Source of the DNA: Bacteroidota bacterium
GTDB lineage: Bacteria; Bacteroidota; Bacteroidia; Chitinophagales; Chitinophagaceae
Assembly: GCA_026391455.1 (NCBI GenBank)
Contig: JAPLEH010000072.1
Location: forward strand, 1 to 56,261
DNA length: 56,261 bases
Direction of reading: 5' to 3'
Shown here: one piece after another, positions 34,442-43,763 of the stretch
How the letters are laid out: the number at the start of each line of letters is the position of its first letter
How positions within the stretch are numbered: the stretch's first letter is position 1
Translations under genes and position numbers: made by a program
The notes under the pieces: model-generated
Told to the model about the DNA's origin: nothing
Seen by the model: only the letters and a program-made list of their open reading frames with translations
The model's database searches: none

Positions 34442-35446
34442 TTATGCCTTCACCGCCGGTGTAACCTGTACATAGGACCAGGCTAAGATGGGCATAGCGG
34501 GTATGGCGGCGGTGTAAATGGGGCCAGCCAGTATTCCAATTGCCGTGGCGGTTAGTAAGAGGTATATCGGATACAACACCAACAGCAACCCTACCATCAC
34601 CGAATCATAATGATCATTGTCGCGGGTGCGTTTCCAGATGAGGGATTTTATGGTAAGATAAAGGGGGGCATGGAGGAGCCAGCCGATGATGGCAGGAATA
34701 AAAAGCAATATTTTTTTCCATCGTGCGATGGGTATAGAAAGTTTTTGTTTTTGCGTTAGCAAATCTTTTTTATCGATCTCCATCACACCTTTTTCCAGCT
34801 CGCGTTGCAGTATTTTGTTGAAAGCTATATTGCGAGCGCCATCCGGGCTTTGCAGGTCAATATCTGTTACCCTGATCGGTTCTCCAAAATGAATGAATAC
34901 ATTCTTTCCAAACCGCGTAAACGAACTGTAATTGATGGCCACCGGCAGTACGGTCAGCGGAATCTTTTCTTCCCAGGCTTTAATGGCCAGCCGCGCCGTA
35001 CCTTTCTTCAGCGGACGCAGGTGCCATTCATTGATACATTTTCCTTCACTGAAAATTGTTACAATCCCTTTTTGCCTGAACAAACGAATACAGTCTTCAA
35101 AGGTTTGATAATTCGAGCTGAGATTTTCCACGCCTTCACTGGTGCGATATACCGGCAGGATATATAGTTTTTTCAGTAAGCGGGCAATGAAAGGTTTTTT
35201 AAAAGCGTCGCCGCGTGCGAGTGACCATACGGGTTGATCAAAGAGGGTGTCGATGATGACCGAATCCAGAAACGAATTGGGGTGATTGCAGGCCAGCAAT
35301 ATCGGGCCTTTGCTCCGTAGATGGGCAGGATGATTGATGATCACCTTCCGGCAATAGATGCGGATCGCGAGCCGGGAGGCTATTTTCAGCAATCGGTAGA
35401 GCAAATTACTTTTTCGGGTGAATATAAGAAGAAATGAGTAATGCAA
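34442..35446 (-). CDS. 1-acyl-glycerol-3-phosphate acyltransferase-like protein (PlsC family)
   Basis: 334 residues with a TTG start at 35446 (no nearby ATG; another TTG 14 codons later is possible). The PlsC catalytic motif is N-H-P-N-S-F-L-D (H-x4-D), and the substrate motif is F-S-E-G-K-C. Two or three C-terminal membrane segments (about 245-325) make it longer than simple AGPATs. It probably transfers acyl chains to a lysophospholipid or a related glycerol lipid at the inner membrane. Confidence 0.8.
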   Translation of the reverse strand: MHYSFLLIFTRKSNLLYRLLKIASRLAIRIYCRKVIINHPAHLRSKGPILLACNHPNSFLDSVIIDTLFDQPVWSLARGDAFKKPFIARLLKKLYILPVYRTSEGVENLSSNYQTFEDCIRLFRQKGIVTIFSEGKCINEWHLRPLKKGTARLAIKAWEEKIPLTVLPVAINYSSFTRFGKNVFIHFGEPIRVTDIDLQSPDGARNIAFNKILQRELEKGVMEIDKKDLLTQKQKLSIPIARWKKILLFIPAIIGWLLHAPLYLTIKSLIWKRTRDNDHYDSVMVGLLLVLYPIYLLLTATAIGILAGPIYTAAIPAMPILAWSYVQVTPAVKA

Positions 35447-35668
35447 ATCTGGCGTGATACCGGTGATATATCCGTTTGGGAAAACGCAAATAAGGGACTA
35501 TTCATATATTTATTGCCGAAACGGGATTATGAATCTATACACTAAATAGAAATAAGATCATGCATCGCCGAAGAAGGGCAGGGCCGATGCGGATAGCACG
35601 GGGGTAATTATTTACATTAGAGGAATCACCTGACAGGAGTTACTAACCGAATAAATAATTCATCTAAT

Positions 35669-36232
35669 ATGGCAGTATCCAAAAAAGCTGGAGGAAGTGA
35701 CCATGCAGCGCTGTTCGCCACACTGAAAGAGCGTTTTGAAAAATATATGAACCGGCATAAAGGCATGCAATGGACAGATGTGCAGGCAAGGTTGGCAAAG
35801 AAACCAGCTAAGGTTGCTTCGCTATCTGCCATGGAAGCTACAGGGGGAGAGCCCGATGTAACCGGCTTTGATAAAAAGACTGGCGAATATATGTTTACGG
35901 ACTGTTCGCCCGAAAGTCCGCAGGGAAGGAGAAGTTATTGTTATGACCGTGCTGCACTGAATGCAAGGAAGGAGTTTAAACCTAAAAATACCGTTGTGGA
36001 TGTAGCTGCAGAACTGGGTATTGAGTTGCTGAATGAAGAGCAGTACCGGGCCTTGCAGGAACTCGGCAGCTTTGATACCAAAACGTCCAGTTGGATACTA
36101 ACGCCACCGGACATACGAAAATTGGGGGGTGCCCTTTTTTGCGACCGCCGGTACAATACGGTTTTTGTATACCACAATGGAGCGGAATCTTACTATGCGG
36201 CCAGAGGTTTCCGGGGTATGCTCCGTGTATAA
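35669..36232 (+). CDS. DUF4256 protein
   Basis: 187 residues. The sequence M-E-A-T-G-G-E-P-D-V, F-T-D-C-S-x-E-S-P-x-G-R-R-S-x-C-Y-D and L-G-G-A-L-F-x-D-R-R-Y-N-T-V-F-V-Y-H-N-G-A is the DUF4256 signature over the full length. No biochemical role is known. It converges with the DUF4287 gene at 7 nt. Confidence 0.88.
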   Translation: MAVSKKAGGSDHAALFATLKERFEKYMNRHKGMQWTDVQARLAKKPAKVASLSAMEATGGEPDVTGFDKKTGEYMFTDCSPESPQGRRSYCYDRAALNARKEFKPKNTVVDVAAELGIELLNEEQYRALQELGSFDTKTSSWILTPPDIRKLGGALFCDRRYNTVFVYHNGAESYYAARGFRGMLRV

Positions 36233-36239
36233 AAAGCTA

Positions 36240-36458
36240 TTATTTGCTTTTACCTTTAAAGGTTGCATAAATAGCCATGGCGTGTCCGTGTCCCAATGAA
36301 AATTCTTCTTTCAACCAGTTGGTAATTTCGGTGGCTTTAATGGTTGGAACGAGGTCATCGCCTTTTATGTACCCTTTTTTTTGAGCCAGTTTTTTGAAGT
36401 CTGCGGGCGATTTTCCGGTTTTAGCTTTGATATTATCAATATAGGCCTGAAAGGACAT
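36240..36458 (-). CDS. DUF4287 protein
   Basis: 72 residues: S-F-Q-A-Y-I-D-N-I-K-A-K-T-G-K-S-P-A-D-F followed by L-K-E-E-F-S-L-G-H-G-H-A-M-A-I-Y, which defines DUF4287. It is a small helical protein of unknown role; in some relatives the domain is fused to a DUF5655 domain. No terminator was seen in the short gap to the convergent neighbour. Confidence 0.85.
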   Translation of the reverse strand: MSFQAYIDNIKAKTGKSPADFKKLAQKKGYIKGDDLVPTIKATEITNWLKEEFSLGHGHAMAIYATFKGKSK

Positions 36459-36664
36459 AGGAGGAAGATTTTCTCAAATGTATGATTTTATTAAAAATAA
36501 TATGCTATTACAAGCTGATGCTACGGGTGACTGAGGAGTGGTCGGCAAGATAAACGGAGCGTCCCCGTCGTAAGTGCCGGAAAGGCTGCAACTGTCGCTC
36601 AATCAGGGCGTTATAATTGCTCAAATCGGTCTGTTTTTCCTGCTGAAATACCATTATTTTATTT

Positions 36665-36723
36665 TATCTTTGCCGCCCCGAATCCTGACGGTGTCAGGGA
36701 AACCCTTCGGGATTAATAAAATC
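36665..36723 (+). promoter_or_regulatory. rpsA -7 box and leader hairpins
   Basis: TATCTTTG (36665-36672) is a perfect -7 box; the -33 region is weak. Transcription should begin near 36678. The 45-nt leader can form CCTGAC/GTCAGG (36684-36698), or alternatively pair AATCC (36681-36685) with GGATT (36710-36714), with CCC/GGG inside. The two are mutually exclusive, as in some translational switches. The position of the -7 box excludes the longer rpsA frame from 36574. Confidence 0.55.
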
Positions 36724-38652
36724 ATGGTTTTAAATTTCATTTTCAAACAATTAAACGCTGATGCACAGGAGTCTGGTGCTGATATTCCGGCCGAAGCCGA
36801 TACAGCAGCAACTACAGCGACAATAACTGCACCTGTAGCGGAGCCCATTGTGGCCAGCGCTCACGACGATTTCGACTGGAGCGTTGACAAACGCAACGTC
36901 ACTTCTTATTCAAAAGATGAAAAAGAAAAGTATGACAAAGTGTATGAAAATACCTTTGTACAACTGAATGACGGTGAACTGATGAAAGGTACCGTGGTAG
37001 GTCTTACCAAAACCGATGTGGTACTGAATATCGGATTCAAAAGTGATGGTCTGATCTCTCTGAATGAATTCCGTGATCTTCCGAATCTTGCAGTAGGCGA
37101 TGAAGTGGAAGTAATGATCGTGGAAAAAGAAGACAGGGATGGTCACCTGAACCTGAGCCGCCGCCAGGCACGTATTACCCGTGCATGGGAGCGCATTATG
37201 GAAGTACATAAAACCGGCGAAGTTATTACGGGTGTGGTTACTTCTAAAACCAAAGGTGGTCTGATCGTGGATGTATTCGGAATGGAAACCTTCCTGCCCG
37301 GTTCACAAATTGATGTGAAGCCCGTAACCGATTACGATCAGTTTGTAGGTAAGACCATGGAGTTTAAAGTGGTGAAGATCAACGAAACCATTAAGAATGC
37401 CGTGGTATCGCACAAAGCACTTATCGAAAGCGATATCGAAGCACAACGTGCAGAGATCATGAGCAAACTGGAGAAAGGCCAGGTGCTTGAGGGAACTGTA
37501 AAGAATATCACCGACTTTGGTGCCTTTATGGATCTCGGTGGACTGGACGGTCTGCTTTATATTACCGATATTTCATGGGGACGTATCTCTCATCCTACCG
37601 AAGTGCTTAAACTTGATCAGAAGATCAATGTGGTGGTACTCGACTTTGATGATGAGAAAAAACGTATCAGCCTGGGTCTGAAACAACTGACCCCGCATCC
37701 CTGGGATGTACTGGCTGAGAACATTGCAGAAGGCAATGTAGTAAAAGGTAAAGTGGTGAACATTGAAGATTACGGTGCTTTCCTGGAAATTCAGCCTGGT
37801 GTTGAAGGTCTGGTACACGTATCTGAGATCACCTGGGCCAATACCCCCATCAATGCAAAAGAATTCTTCAAATTGGGCGATGAGCATGAAGCCAAAGTGG
37901 TTACACTGGATAAGGCAAGCCGCAAGATGAGCCTTTCTATCAAACAACTTTCTGCTGATCCCTGGAATGATATCGAAACCAAATTTGCAGAAGGAAGCCG
38001 TCACAGCGGACTGGTGAAAAACATTACCAATTATGGTGTGTTTGTGGAACTGGCCCCCGGTATCGGTGGTATGATCCATATCAGCGACCTGAGCTGGCTG
38101 AAGCGCTTCAATCACCCCAGTGAATACACCAAAGTAGGTTCTACTATTGATGTAATGATCCTGGGTATTGATAAAGAAAACCGTAAACTGCAACTCGGAC
38201 ACAAACAACTCGAAGAAGATCCCTGGAATTCCCTGGCCGATACATTTGCCATTGGTTCACTCCATGAAGGCACTGTAAGCCGCCGGGATGATAAAGGTGC
38301 AACAGTACAACTTTCTTACGGACTGGAAGGATTTGCTCCTAACAGGCACCTGCAGAAAGAAGATGGCAAAAGCATCGGTGCTGATGAAACAGCCCAGTTT
38401 ATGGTGATCGAATTCGACCGCAATGAAAAACGCATCGTGGTGTCTCACACCCGTATCTGGGAGCAGGGTAAAGTAGAAGAAGCAGAAGCTGTAAAAAGAG
38501 AAGCAAGGGCCGATGCGGATAATACCCGTAAGGCAGTGAAGAATGTTCAGGCAAAAGTGGAAAAAGCAACTCTGGGTGACCTGGGTGTGCTGGCCGACCT
38601 GAAGAAGAAAATGGACAGCGGTGCTGCTGATGAAACCAAAGCTGCTGAATAA
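36724..38652 (+). CDS. rpsA: 30S ribosomal protein S1
   Basis: 642 residues with an acidic, Ala/Thr-rich N-terminal extension and six S1 RNA-binding domains (examples: G-T-V-V-G-L-T-K-T-D, G-A-F-M-D-L-G-G-L-D-G-L, G-V-F-V-E-L-A-P-G-I-G-G). S1 recruits and unfolds mRNA, which is important in this phylum because most genes lack Shine-Dalgarno sites. The C-terminal tail is charged and helical. It stands alone, with promoter and terminator of its own. Confidence 0.96.
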   Translation: MVLNFIFKQLNADAQESGADIPAEADTAATTATITAPVAEPIVASAHDDFDWSVDKRNVTSYSKDEKEKYDKVYENTFVQLNDGELMKGTVVGLTKTDVVLNIGFKSDGLISLNEFRDLPNLAVGDEVEVMIVEKEDRDGHLNLSRRQARITRAWERIMEVHKTGEVITGVVTSKTKGGLIVDVFGMETFLPGSQIDVKPVTDYDQFVGKTMEFKVVKINETIKNAVVSHKALIESDIEAQRAEIMSKLEKGQVLEGTVKNITDFGAFMDLGGLDGLLYITDISWGRISHPTEVLKLDQKINVVVLDFDDEKKRISLGLKQLTPHPWDVLAENIAEGNVVKGKVVNIEDYGAFLEIQPGVEGLVHVSEITWANTPINAKEFFKLGDEHEAKVVTLDKASRKMSLSIKQLSADPWNDIETKFAEGSRHSGLVKNITNYGVFVELAPGIGGMIHISDLSWLKRFNHPSEYTKVGSTIDVMILGIDKENRKLQLGHKQLEEDPWNSLADTFAIGSLHEGTVSRRDDKGATVQLSYGLEGFAPNRHLQKEDGKSIGADETAQFMVIEFDRNEKRIVVSHTRIWEQGKVEEAEAVKREARADADNTRKAVKNVQAKVEKATLGDLGVLADLKKKMDSGAADETKAAE

Positions 38653-38684
38653 TCAGTCATAACCAAATTCTGGATTTGTAATAC

Positions 38685-38712
38685 AGGCTGCCTCCGGGCA
38701 GCCTTTTTTTTT
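38685..38712 (+). terminator. Terminator of rpsA
   Basis: AGGCTGCC, loop TCCG, GGCAGCCT followed by a run of T's. It lies 33 nt after the rpsA stop. Confidence 0.93.
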
Positions 38713-38779
38713 GCCACCCTGAGCATCATTTATGACAAATTTTAAAAATTCAGGGTCTTTTTTTATTAAAAACGCCTTC

Positions 38780-38878
38780 CATAGTAAAAATACGTAAGTG
38801 AAAATGGAATGTACGTAGGGAATCTTGAAAAAAAACTACGCAAAAACTTGTAAGTAAGCAAAATTGCTTATACTTTAG
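38780..38878 (+). promoter_or_regulatory. SdrD promoter with three TACGTA-type boxes
   Basis: CTTG (38847-38850), a 20-nt spacer and TACTTTAG (38871-38878) form the promoter. Upstream lie TACGTA at 38791 and 38812 (21 bp apart, two helical turns) and TACGCA at 38837. The last is in the context AAAACTACGCA-N4-CTTG, and the first is within CATAGTAAAAATACGTA; both contexts recur at 45517-45541 before another SdrD-type gene. The leader to the SdrD start is about 150 nt long and otherwise featureless. This is probably the binding region of an activator. Confidence 0.6.
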
Positions 38879-39034
38879 CGCTCCATCTCCGTAAAAACCG
38901 TACACCACTTTCCTAAGAATTTCCAAAAAGAAATCCCTCCTGAAGACCGCAGTTGTGCCCGTTCATTATGGGTACAAAATCTGTGGATCCTGGCTATAGC
39001 CGGTCCTCAAAAAACATTTTTAAAATTTTTGAGC

Positions 39035-42000
39035 ATGAAAATGAATTCGCCTCTTGTTCCGTCCCGTATTACCCTTTTCACAAAGGCTTCACGGAGATTT
39101 TTTTCCATGGTTGTGGTTTTGCTGATTTCAGCGGGTGCATTTGCACACGACGTTACCGGCTATACTTCTAACTGTGCCTCTGGTCCTCAGTACACCATTA
39201 CAGCTACTGTTACCAACGTAAACAGCTCGTCCAATTATCGCTGGCAGTGGAAGAATGCTTCCGGTGCCTGGGTTTGTTTTGTAAACGGAGCTAATACCAT
39301 TAACGGTAATAGTTACAATGTAACGGGTGCAGTATTTAACCTCACGACCACACCCGGCCCCTTGGTATTTACTAATCCCAATATCGGTTTACAGGGATTG
39401 GAAGTGCGTATGGTAATTTCCGATGGTGCAGGCGTAAATCCCTGTAACCTTCCGGCGGGTAATACCTGGACCAGTGCCACCAACTTTTTTATCCATGTAT
39501 CAGGTACTCCCTGCGCAGGACCCTGCAACGGTCGCGTAACCAGTCTTTATTTTAATAAAATGGATGGAGGTGCGGATATTCCCATTACTAACGGAGGTAC
39601 TTATTCGCCAAACCTGTTATTAAACTTGTACAATCTGGAAGCTGCTACAACTGGTACTGTAGGTAGTGTTCAATTCACTATTAGCGGACCAACTGCGAGT
39701 TCCAATATAGAAAATACAGCACCTTATAACGCACCAGCTACTGGTGGCGGAGCATGGGTTCCAGCACCCGGTGCCTACTCTATTAATATGAAAGTATACA
39801 GTGCTTCCGGCGCTACCGGCAGTATCTGTCACGATACTACCGTAAACATCACCATCGGTAATGATTGTGATTGTATCAATCAGGCAGGTAATCTGCTCGT
39901 GAACGGAAGCTTCGAGAACGGAACCACCGGATGGTCTGGCAGCAATGGTGCTGTTACTACCGGTACCGGATATGTAATGTGCGGCAATGCCAATGGATTC
40001 CTGCAATGGACATCGGGTACTGCAAAAATCTGGCAGGATGTAACGGGTATTGCTCCCGGTTCTTCTGTTACATTCAAAGCTTATGCAGGTACACATACTG
40101 CTGGTCAGGCCTGCTCACCTAAACTTAGCCTGTTATTCCTGAATGCATCCGGTGTTGTGATCTCACAATCTGATGTGGCCATCACCCGTGATGTGGATGT
40201 AAATAATAATGTGCTGCAACTCTATTCTATTTCTGCTGTGGCACCCGCCAATACTGTAACGGTGCGCGTACAGGGTACCACTACCTGCGACTGGTTGAAA
40301 CTGGATGCTTTCTGTCTGAATGCCACACCCCCTGCATCATTGGGTGACAGGGTATGGAAAGATGACAATGCAAATGGTATTCAGGATCCCGGTGAAGTAG
40401 GTATCTCCGGTGTTACACTGGTATTATATAATTCAGCCGGACAGATCGTAGGTACTACCACCACCGATGCTACTGGTTTCTACAAATTCAGCAACCTGGC
40501 GCCCGGCAGTTATACTGTACGGATCGTGCCTCCTGCTAATTATACATTGTCTCCCAAAACGCAGGGCACTGACCTGAGCCTCGACAGTGATTTCGATGTG
40601 GTGTCGTATACCACTTCTGCTGTAACACTGGTGGCCGGACAGAACAGAACGGATATTGATGCTGGTCTCAACTTCAAACAAACTATTCCTGCCAGCGTGG
40701 GCGACCGCGTATGGCTCGATCTTAACGCAGACGGTATTCAGGATGCGAACGAACCCGGTGTATCTGATGTACTGGTAACCCTTTACAACAGTGCAGGTGT
40801 GGCCGTGGCAAACATGTATACCGATGCTAGCGGATTATATCTCTTTACTAATGTGGCTCCCGGATCTTACACAGTTGGTGTAAGCCTTCCACCAGCCATG
40901 GTATTTACTGTAAATAATGGTGCCGTTAGCGTTGCCAACAACAGTGACGTTAACCCTGCCAACGGACGTACTGCTTCTTTCACCGTAAATGCAGGCGATC
41001 AGATCCGCTATGTGGATGCAGGTATCAAAGCACAAACAAGTGGTACGGCGAGTGTGGGTGATTATGTATGGAATGATATTGATAAAGATGGTGTGCAGGA
41101 AGCTGGTGAACCCGGAATCCCTGGTGTTACCGTGCGCCTGGTAAATGCCACTACCAATACAGTTGTAGCAACCACCACTACCGATGTAAACGGATACTAT
41201 ATCTTTAATAATGTAACTCCCGGAAACTATCAGGTGGAATTCGTAACACCTGCCGGCTATACGGTTACTACCAAGTTGAATTCATTCCCTCTCGAAAGCG
41301 CCACTGACAGTGATGTGGATGCAGGCACAGGACGTACTGCCGCCTTTACCGTAACTACCGGTCAGCGTATCACTACCGTGGATGCCGGTTACTGGCTTAC
41401 TACTGCTCCCGGTACCGCCAAACTCGGTGACCGTGTTTGGTACGATCTGAATCAAAATGGTATTCAGGATGCCGGTGAGCCCAGTGTATCGGGTGTTACT
41501 GTAACGCTTTACAACAGTGGTGGTACTGCTATTAAGCAAACCAGCACTGATCAGAATGGTAACTACCTCTTTACTGATCTCGCTGCAGGTACATACTCTG
41601 TAGGTTTCAGCAATATTCCTTTCGGTTATACATATACGTTACAAGGACAGGGTACCGCTGCTACCGGCAGTGATGCAAACCCTGCTACAGGACGTACCGG
41701 TACCGTAACACTGGTAGCCGGACAAACCAATCTGGATCTTGATGCAGGTATCCGCTCTGCGATGGCAGGTAACGGATCATTGGGTAACAGGGTATGGTTT
41801 GACCTTAACAATAATGGATTGCAGGATGCTGGTGAAGTAGGTGTGCAGGGTGCAACCGTAGAATTGCTGGATGCTGCCGGTAATCCGGTGGATAAAGATC
41901 CCAATACTGCCGGTGTACAACCGACTACCACTACCACCAATGCATTAGGTGAATACCTCTTTACTGGTTTGAATGCTGGTGAATACCGCGTTCGTTTCAG

Positions 42001-43687
42001 CACACTGCCTGCGGGTTATGTGGTGGTAACAAAGAATGCCGGTACCAACCGCGAACTGGACAGTGATGGTAATGCACTCGCTACAGGAACTTCCACCACT
42101 GATGTGATCACGCTTGCTGAAAACCAGGATCGTCTGGATATTGACCTCGGTATTTTCAACAGTACTGCTCCGTTGGGTCAGTTGGGTGACCGAGTTTGGT
42201 TTGATGTGAATAATAATGGTGTACAGGATCCGACAGAACTGGCTGGTGTACCTGGTGTATCTGTAACATTACTGGATGCTGCCGGATTGCCTATCCGTTC
42301 TACCGTAACAGATAAAGATGGTCTGTATAAATTTATCAACCTGGCTGATGGAACCTATTCAGTACAGTTCAGCAACCTGCCTGCAGGATTCACCTTCTCT
42401 CCGAGAGATCTGGGTGGTGTGGATGCAAATGACAGTGATGCTGATCCCAATACTGGTAAAACAGGTACTTATGTGATAGCTGGAGGTAACTCTAATATGA
42501 CCGTGGATGCTGGTCTCTATTCCACCAGGGCTGCACTGGGTGATTATGTATGGTTCGATGCAGACAGCGATGGTATACAGGATGCAACAGAAGCGGGTAT
42601 CCCCGGTGTAACAGTGATCCTTTATAATACTGCAGGTACTGCTCTTGCATCAGCGATTACTGATCAGAATGGCAGATATTATTTCAGCAACCTGACTCCT
42701 GGTACTTATTCAGTTGGATTCAGCACTACTCCTGGCAAACTGGTATTCACCCTCAGAGATGTGGTGGCTGCCGGCGATGCTGCGGACAGCGATGCTGATC
42801 CTGCTACCGGAAGAACCGGAAACTATACACTCGCTGCCGGTCAGGTGAACATCACAGTAGATGCTGGTCTGAAACCAATCATCCCTGCTTCTGTTGGTGA
42901 CTTTGTATGGTACGATCTTAACAGAGATGGTATTCAGGATATTGACGAACCCGGTGTACCCGGTGTAATTGCTATACTTTACAATTCAGCTAATCAACCT
43001 ATCGGTTCTGCTGTAACAGATGGCAACGGTTATTACCTTATCACCAATGTGCCTCCCGGAACCGGTTATTATGTGAAATTCTCTAACCTGCCGGATGACA
43101 CGTATCCCTATACATTACAGAATGTGGGTGGTGCAAACGCTAATAACAACAGTAAAGCGGATGCAAACGGTCAAACCGGAACATTCAACGTAGCAGAAGG
43201 ACAAAATATCACCAACATTGATGCGGGTATCGTGAAACTCATTAACCTGAGCGGTAATGTATGGCATGATGTGAACGCAATGTCTGACGGATTTGTAAAC
43301 AACAGCGGTGCTGCACAAAATCCTCCCGCTGCTGCTATACCGGTTGGTCTGCGTGTTTATCTGGTGAATACTGCTACCGGACTTGTTGAGCAGGTAACAT
43401 TTGTAAACACTACGACGGGTACTTTCTCCTTCCCCGATGTAACACCTAAAACTGTGTACTCAATCGTATTGAGCAGTTCACAGGGTATCATTGGTGCGCA
43501 GCCCCCGGCATCTAACCTGCCTTCAGGCTGGATCAATACCGGACAGAAGAATGCTAACCCGCCGAACAACCCTGCAGGTAGCGACGGATTGAATGATGGA
43601 ATCCTGATCGTACCGGTAGAAACCTCCGATGTGATCAATGCCAACTTTGGTATCAGACTGAGAGGCGGTGACGTTGTACTTGGATAA
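39035..43687 (+). CDS. Large SdrD_B-repeat surface protein
   Basis: 1550 residues from ATG 39035 (a TTG at 39029 is less likely). The order is signal peptide (ending A-G-A-F-A-H-D), an Ig-like region, a DUF642-like jelly roll (L-L-V-N-G-S-F-E-N-G), eight SdrD_B repeats of about 115 residues (each with G-D-x-V-W-x-D-x-N-x-x-G-x-Q-D, a calcium-binding loop, and Y-x-F-x-N-L-x-x-G-x-Y), and a variant ninth domain. It is probably an adhesin or matrix protein. No T9SS sorting domain ends it; the last residues are R-L-R-G-G-D-V-V-L-G. A T9SS-signal protein gene follows in the same direction. Confidence 0.88.
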   Translation: MKMNSPLVPSRITLFTKASRRFFSMVVVLLISAGAFAHDVTGYTSNCASGPQYTITATVTNVNSSSNYRWQWKNASGAWVCFVNGANTINGNSYNVTGAVFNLTTTPGPLVFTNPNIGLQGLEVRMVISDGAGVNPCNLPAGNTWTSATNFFIHVSGTPCAGPCNGRVTSLYFNKMDGGADIPITNGGTYSPNLLLNLYNLEAATTGTVGSVQFTISGPTASSNIENTAPYNAPATGGGAWVPAPGAYSINMKVYSASGATGSICHDTTVNITIGNDCDCINQAGNLLVNGSFENGTTGWSGSNGAVTTGTGYVMCGNANGFLQWTSGTAKIWQDVTGIAPGSSVTFKAYAGTHTAGQACSPKLSLLFLNASGVVISQSDVAITRDVDVNNNVLQLYSISAVAPANTVTVRVQGTTTCDWLKLDAFCLNATPPASLGDRVWKDDNANGIQDPGEVGISGVTLVLYNSAGQIVGTTTTDATGFYKFSNLAPGSYTVRIVPPANYTLSPKTQGTDLSLDSDFDVVSYTTSAVTLVAGQNRTDIDAGLNFKQTIPASVGDRVWLDLNADGIQDANEPGVSDVLVTLYNSAGVAVANMYTDASGLYLFTNVAPGSYTVGVSLPPAMVFTVNNGAVSVANNSDVNPANGRTASFTVNAGDQIRYVDAGIKAQTSGTASVGDYVWNDIDKDGVQEAGEPGIPGVTVRLVNATTNTVVATTTTDVNGYYIFNNVTPGNYQVEFVTPAGYTVTTKLNSFPLESATDSDVDAGTGRTAAFTVTTGQRITTVDAGYWLTTAPGTAKLGDRVWYDLNQNGIQDAGEPSVSGVTVTLYNSGGTAIKQTSTDQNGNYLFTDLAAGTYSVGFSNIPFGYTYTLQGQGTAATGSDANPATGRTGTVTLVAGQTNLDLDAGIRSAMAGNGSLGNRVWFDLNNNGLQDAGEVGVQGATVELLDAAGNPVDKDPNTAGVQPTTTTTNALGEYLFTGLNAGEYRVRFSTLPAGYVVVTKNAGTNRELDSDGNALATGTSTTDVITLAENQDRLDIDLGIFNSTAPLGQLGDRVWFDVNNNGVQDPTELAGVPGVSVTLLDAAGLPIRSTVTDKDGLYKFINLADGTYSVQFSNLPAGFTFSPRDLGGVDANDSDADPNTGKTGTYVIAGGNSNMTVDAGLYSTRAALGDYVWFDADSDGIQDATEAGIPGVTVILYNTAGTALASAITDQNGRYYFSNLTPGTYSVGFSTTPGKLVFTLRDVVAAGDAADSDADPATGRTGNYTLAAGQVNITVDAGLKPIIPASVGDFVWYDLNRDGIQDIDEPGVPGVIAILYNSANQPIGSAVTDGNGYYLITNVPPGTGYYVKFSNLPDDTYPYTLQNVGGANANNNSKADANGQTGTFNVAEGQNITNIDAGIVKLINLSGNVWHDVNAMSDGFVNNSGAAQNPPAAAIPVGLRVYLVNTATGLVEQVTFVNTTTGTFSFPDVTPKTVYSIVLSSSQGIIGAQPPASNLPSGWINTGQKNANPPNNPAGSDGLNDGILIVPVETSDVINANFGIRLRGGDVVLG

Positions 43688-43696
43688 TGCATATTA

Positions 43697-43730
43697 AACC
43701 CGTTCATTGCTGAAAGGGAGTGAACGGGTT
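43697..43730 (+). terminator. Hairpin between the SdrD gene and its downstream partner
   Basis: AACCCGTTCA (43697-43706), a 14-nt loop and TGAACGGGTT (43721-43730), followed by ACTTACATATTTTTTG. It may act as a partial terminator or an mRNA-processing stem that lowers expression of the second gene; no separate promoter is visible there. Confidence 0.5.
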
Positions 43731-43763
43731 ACTTACATATTTTTTGATTATAAAACCTAAAAA

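Noticed and set aside
36574-36723. Fifty extra N-terminal codons for rpsA
   Set aside because: The -7 box TATCTTTG lies inside this stretch, and the residues are hydrophobic and unlike S1.
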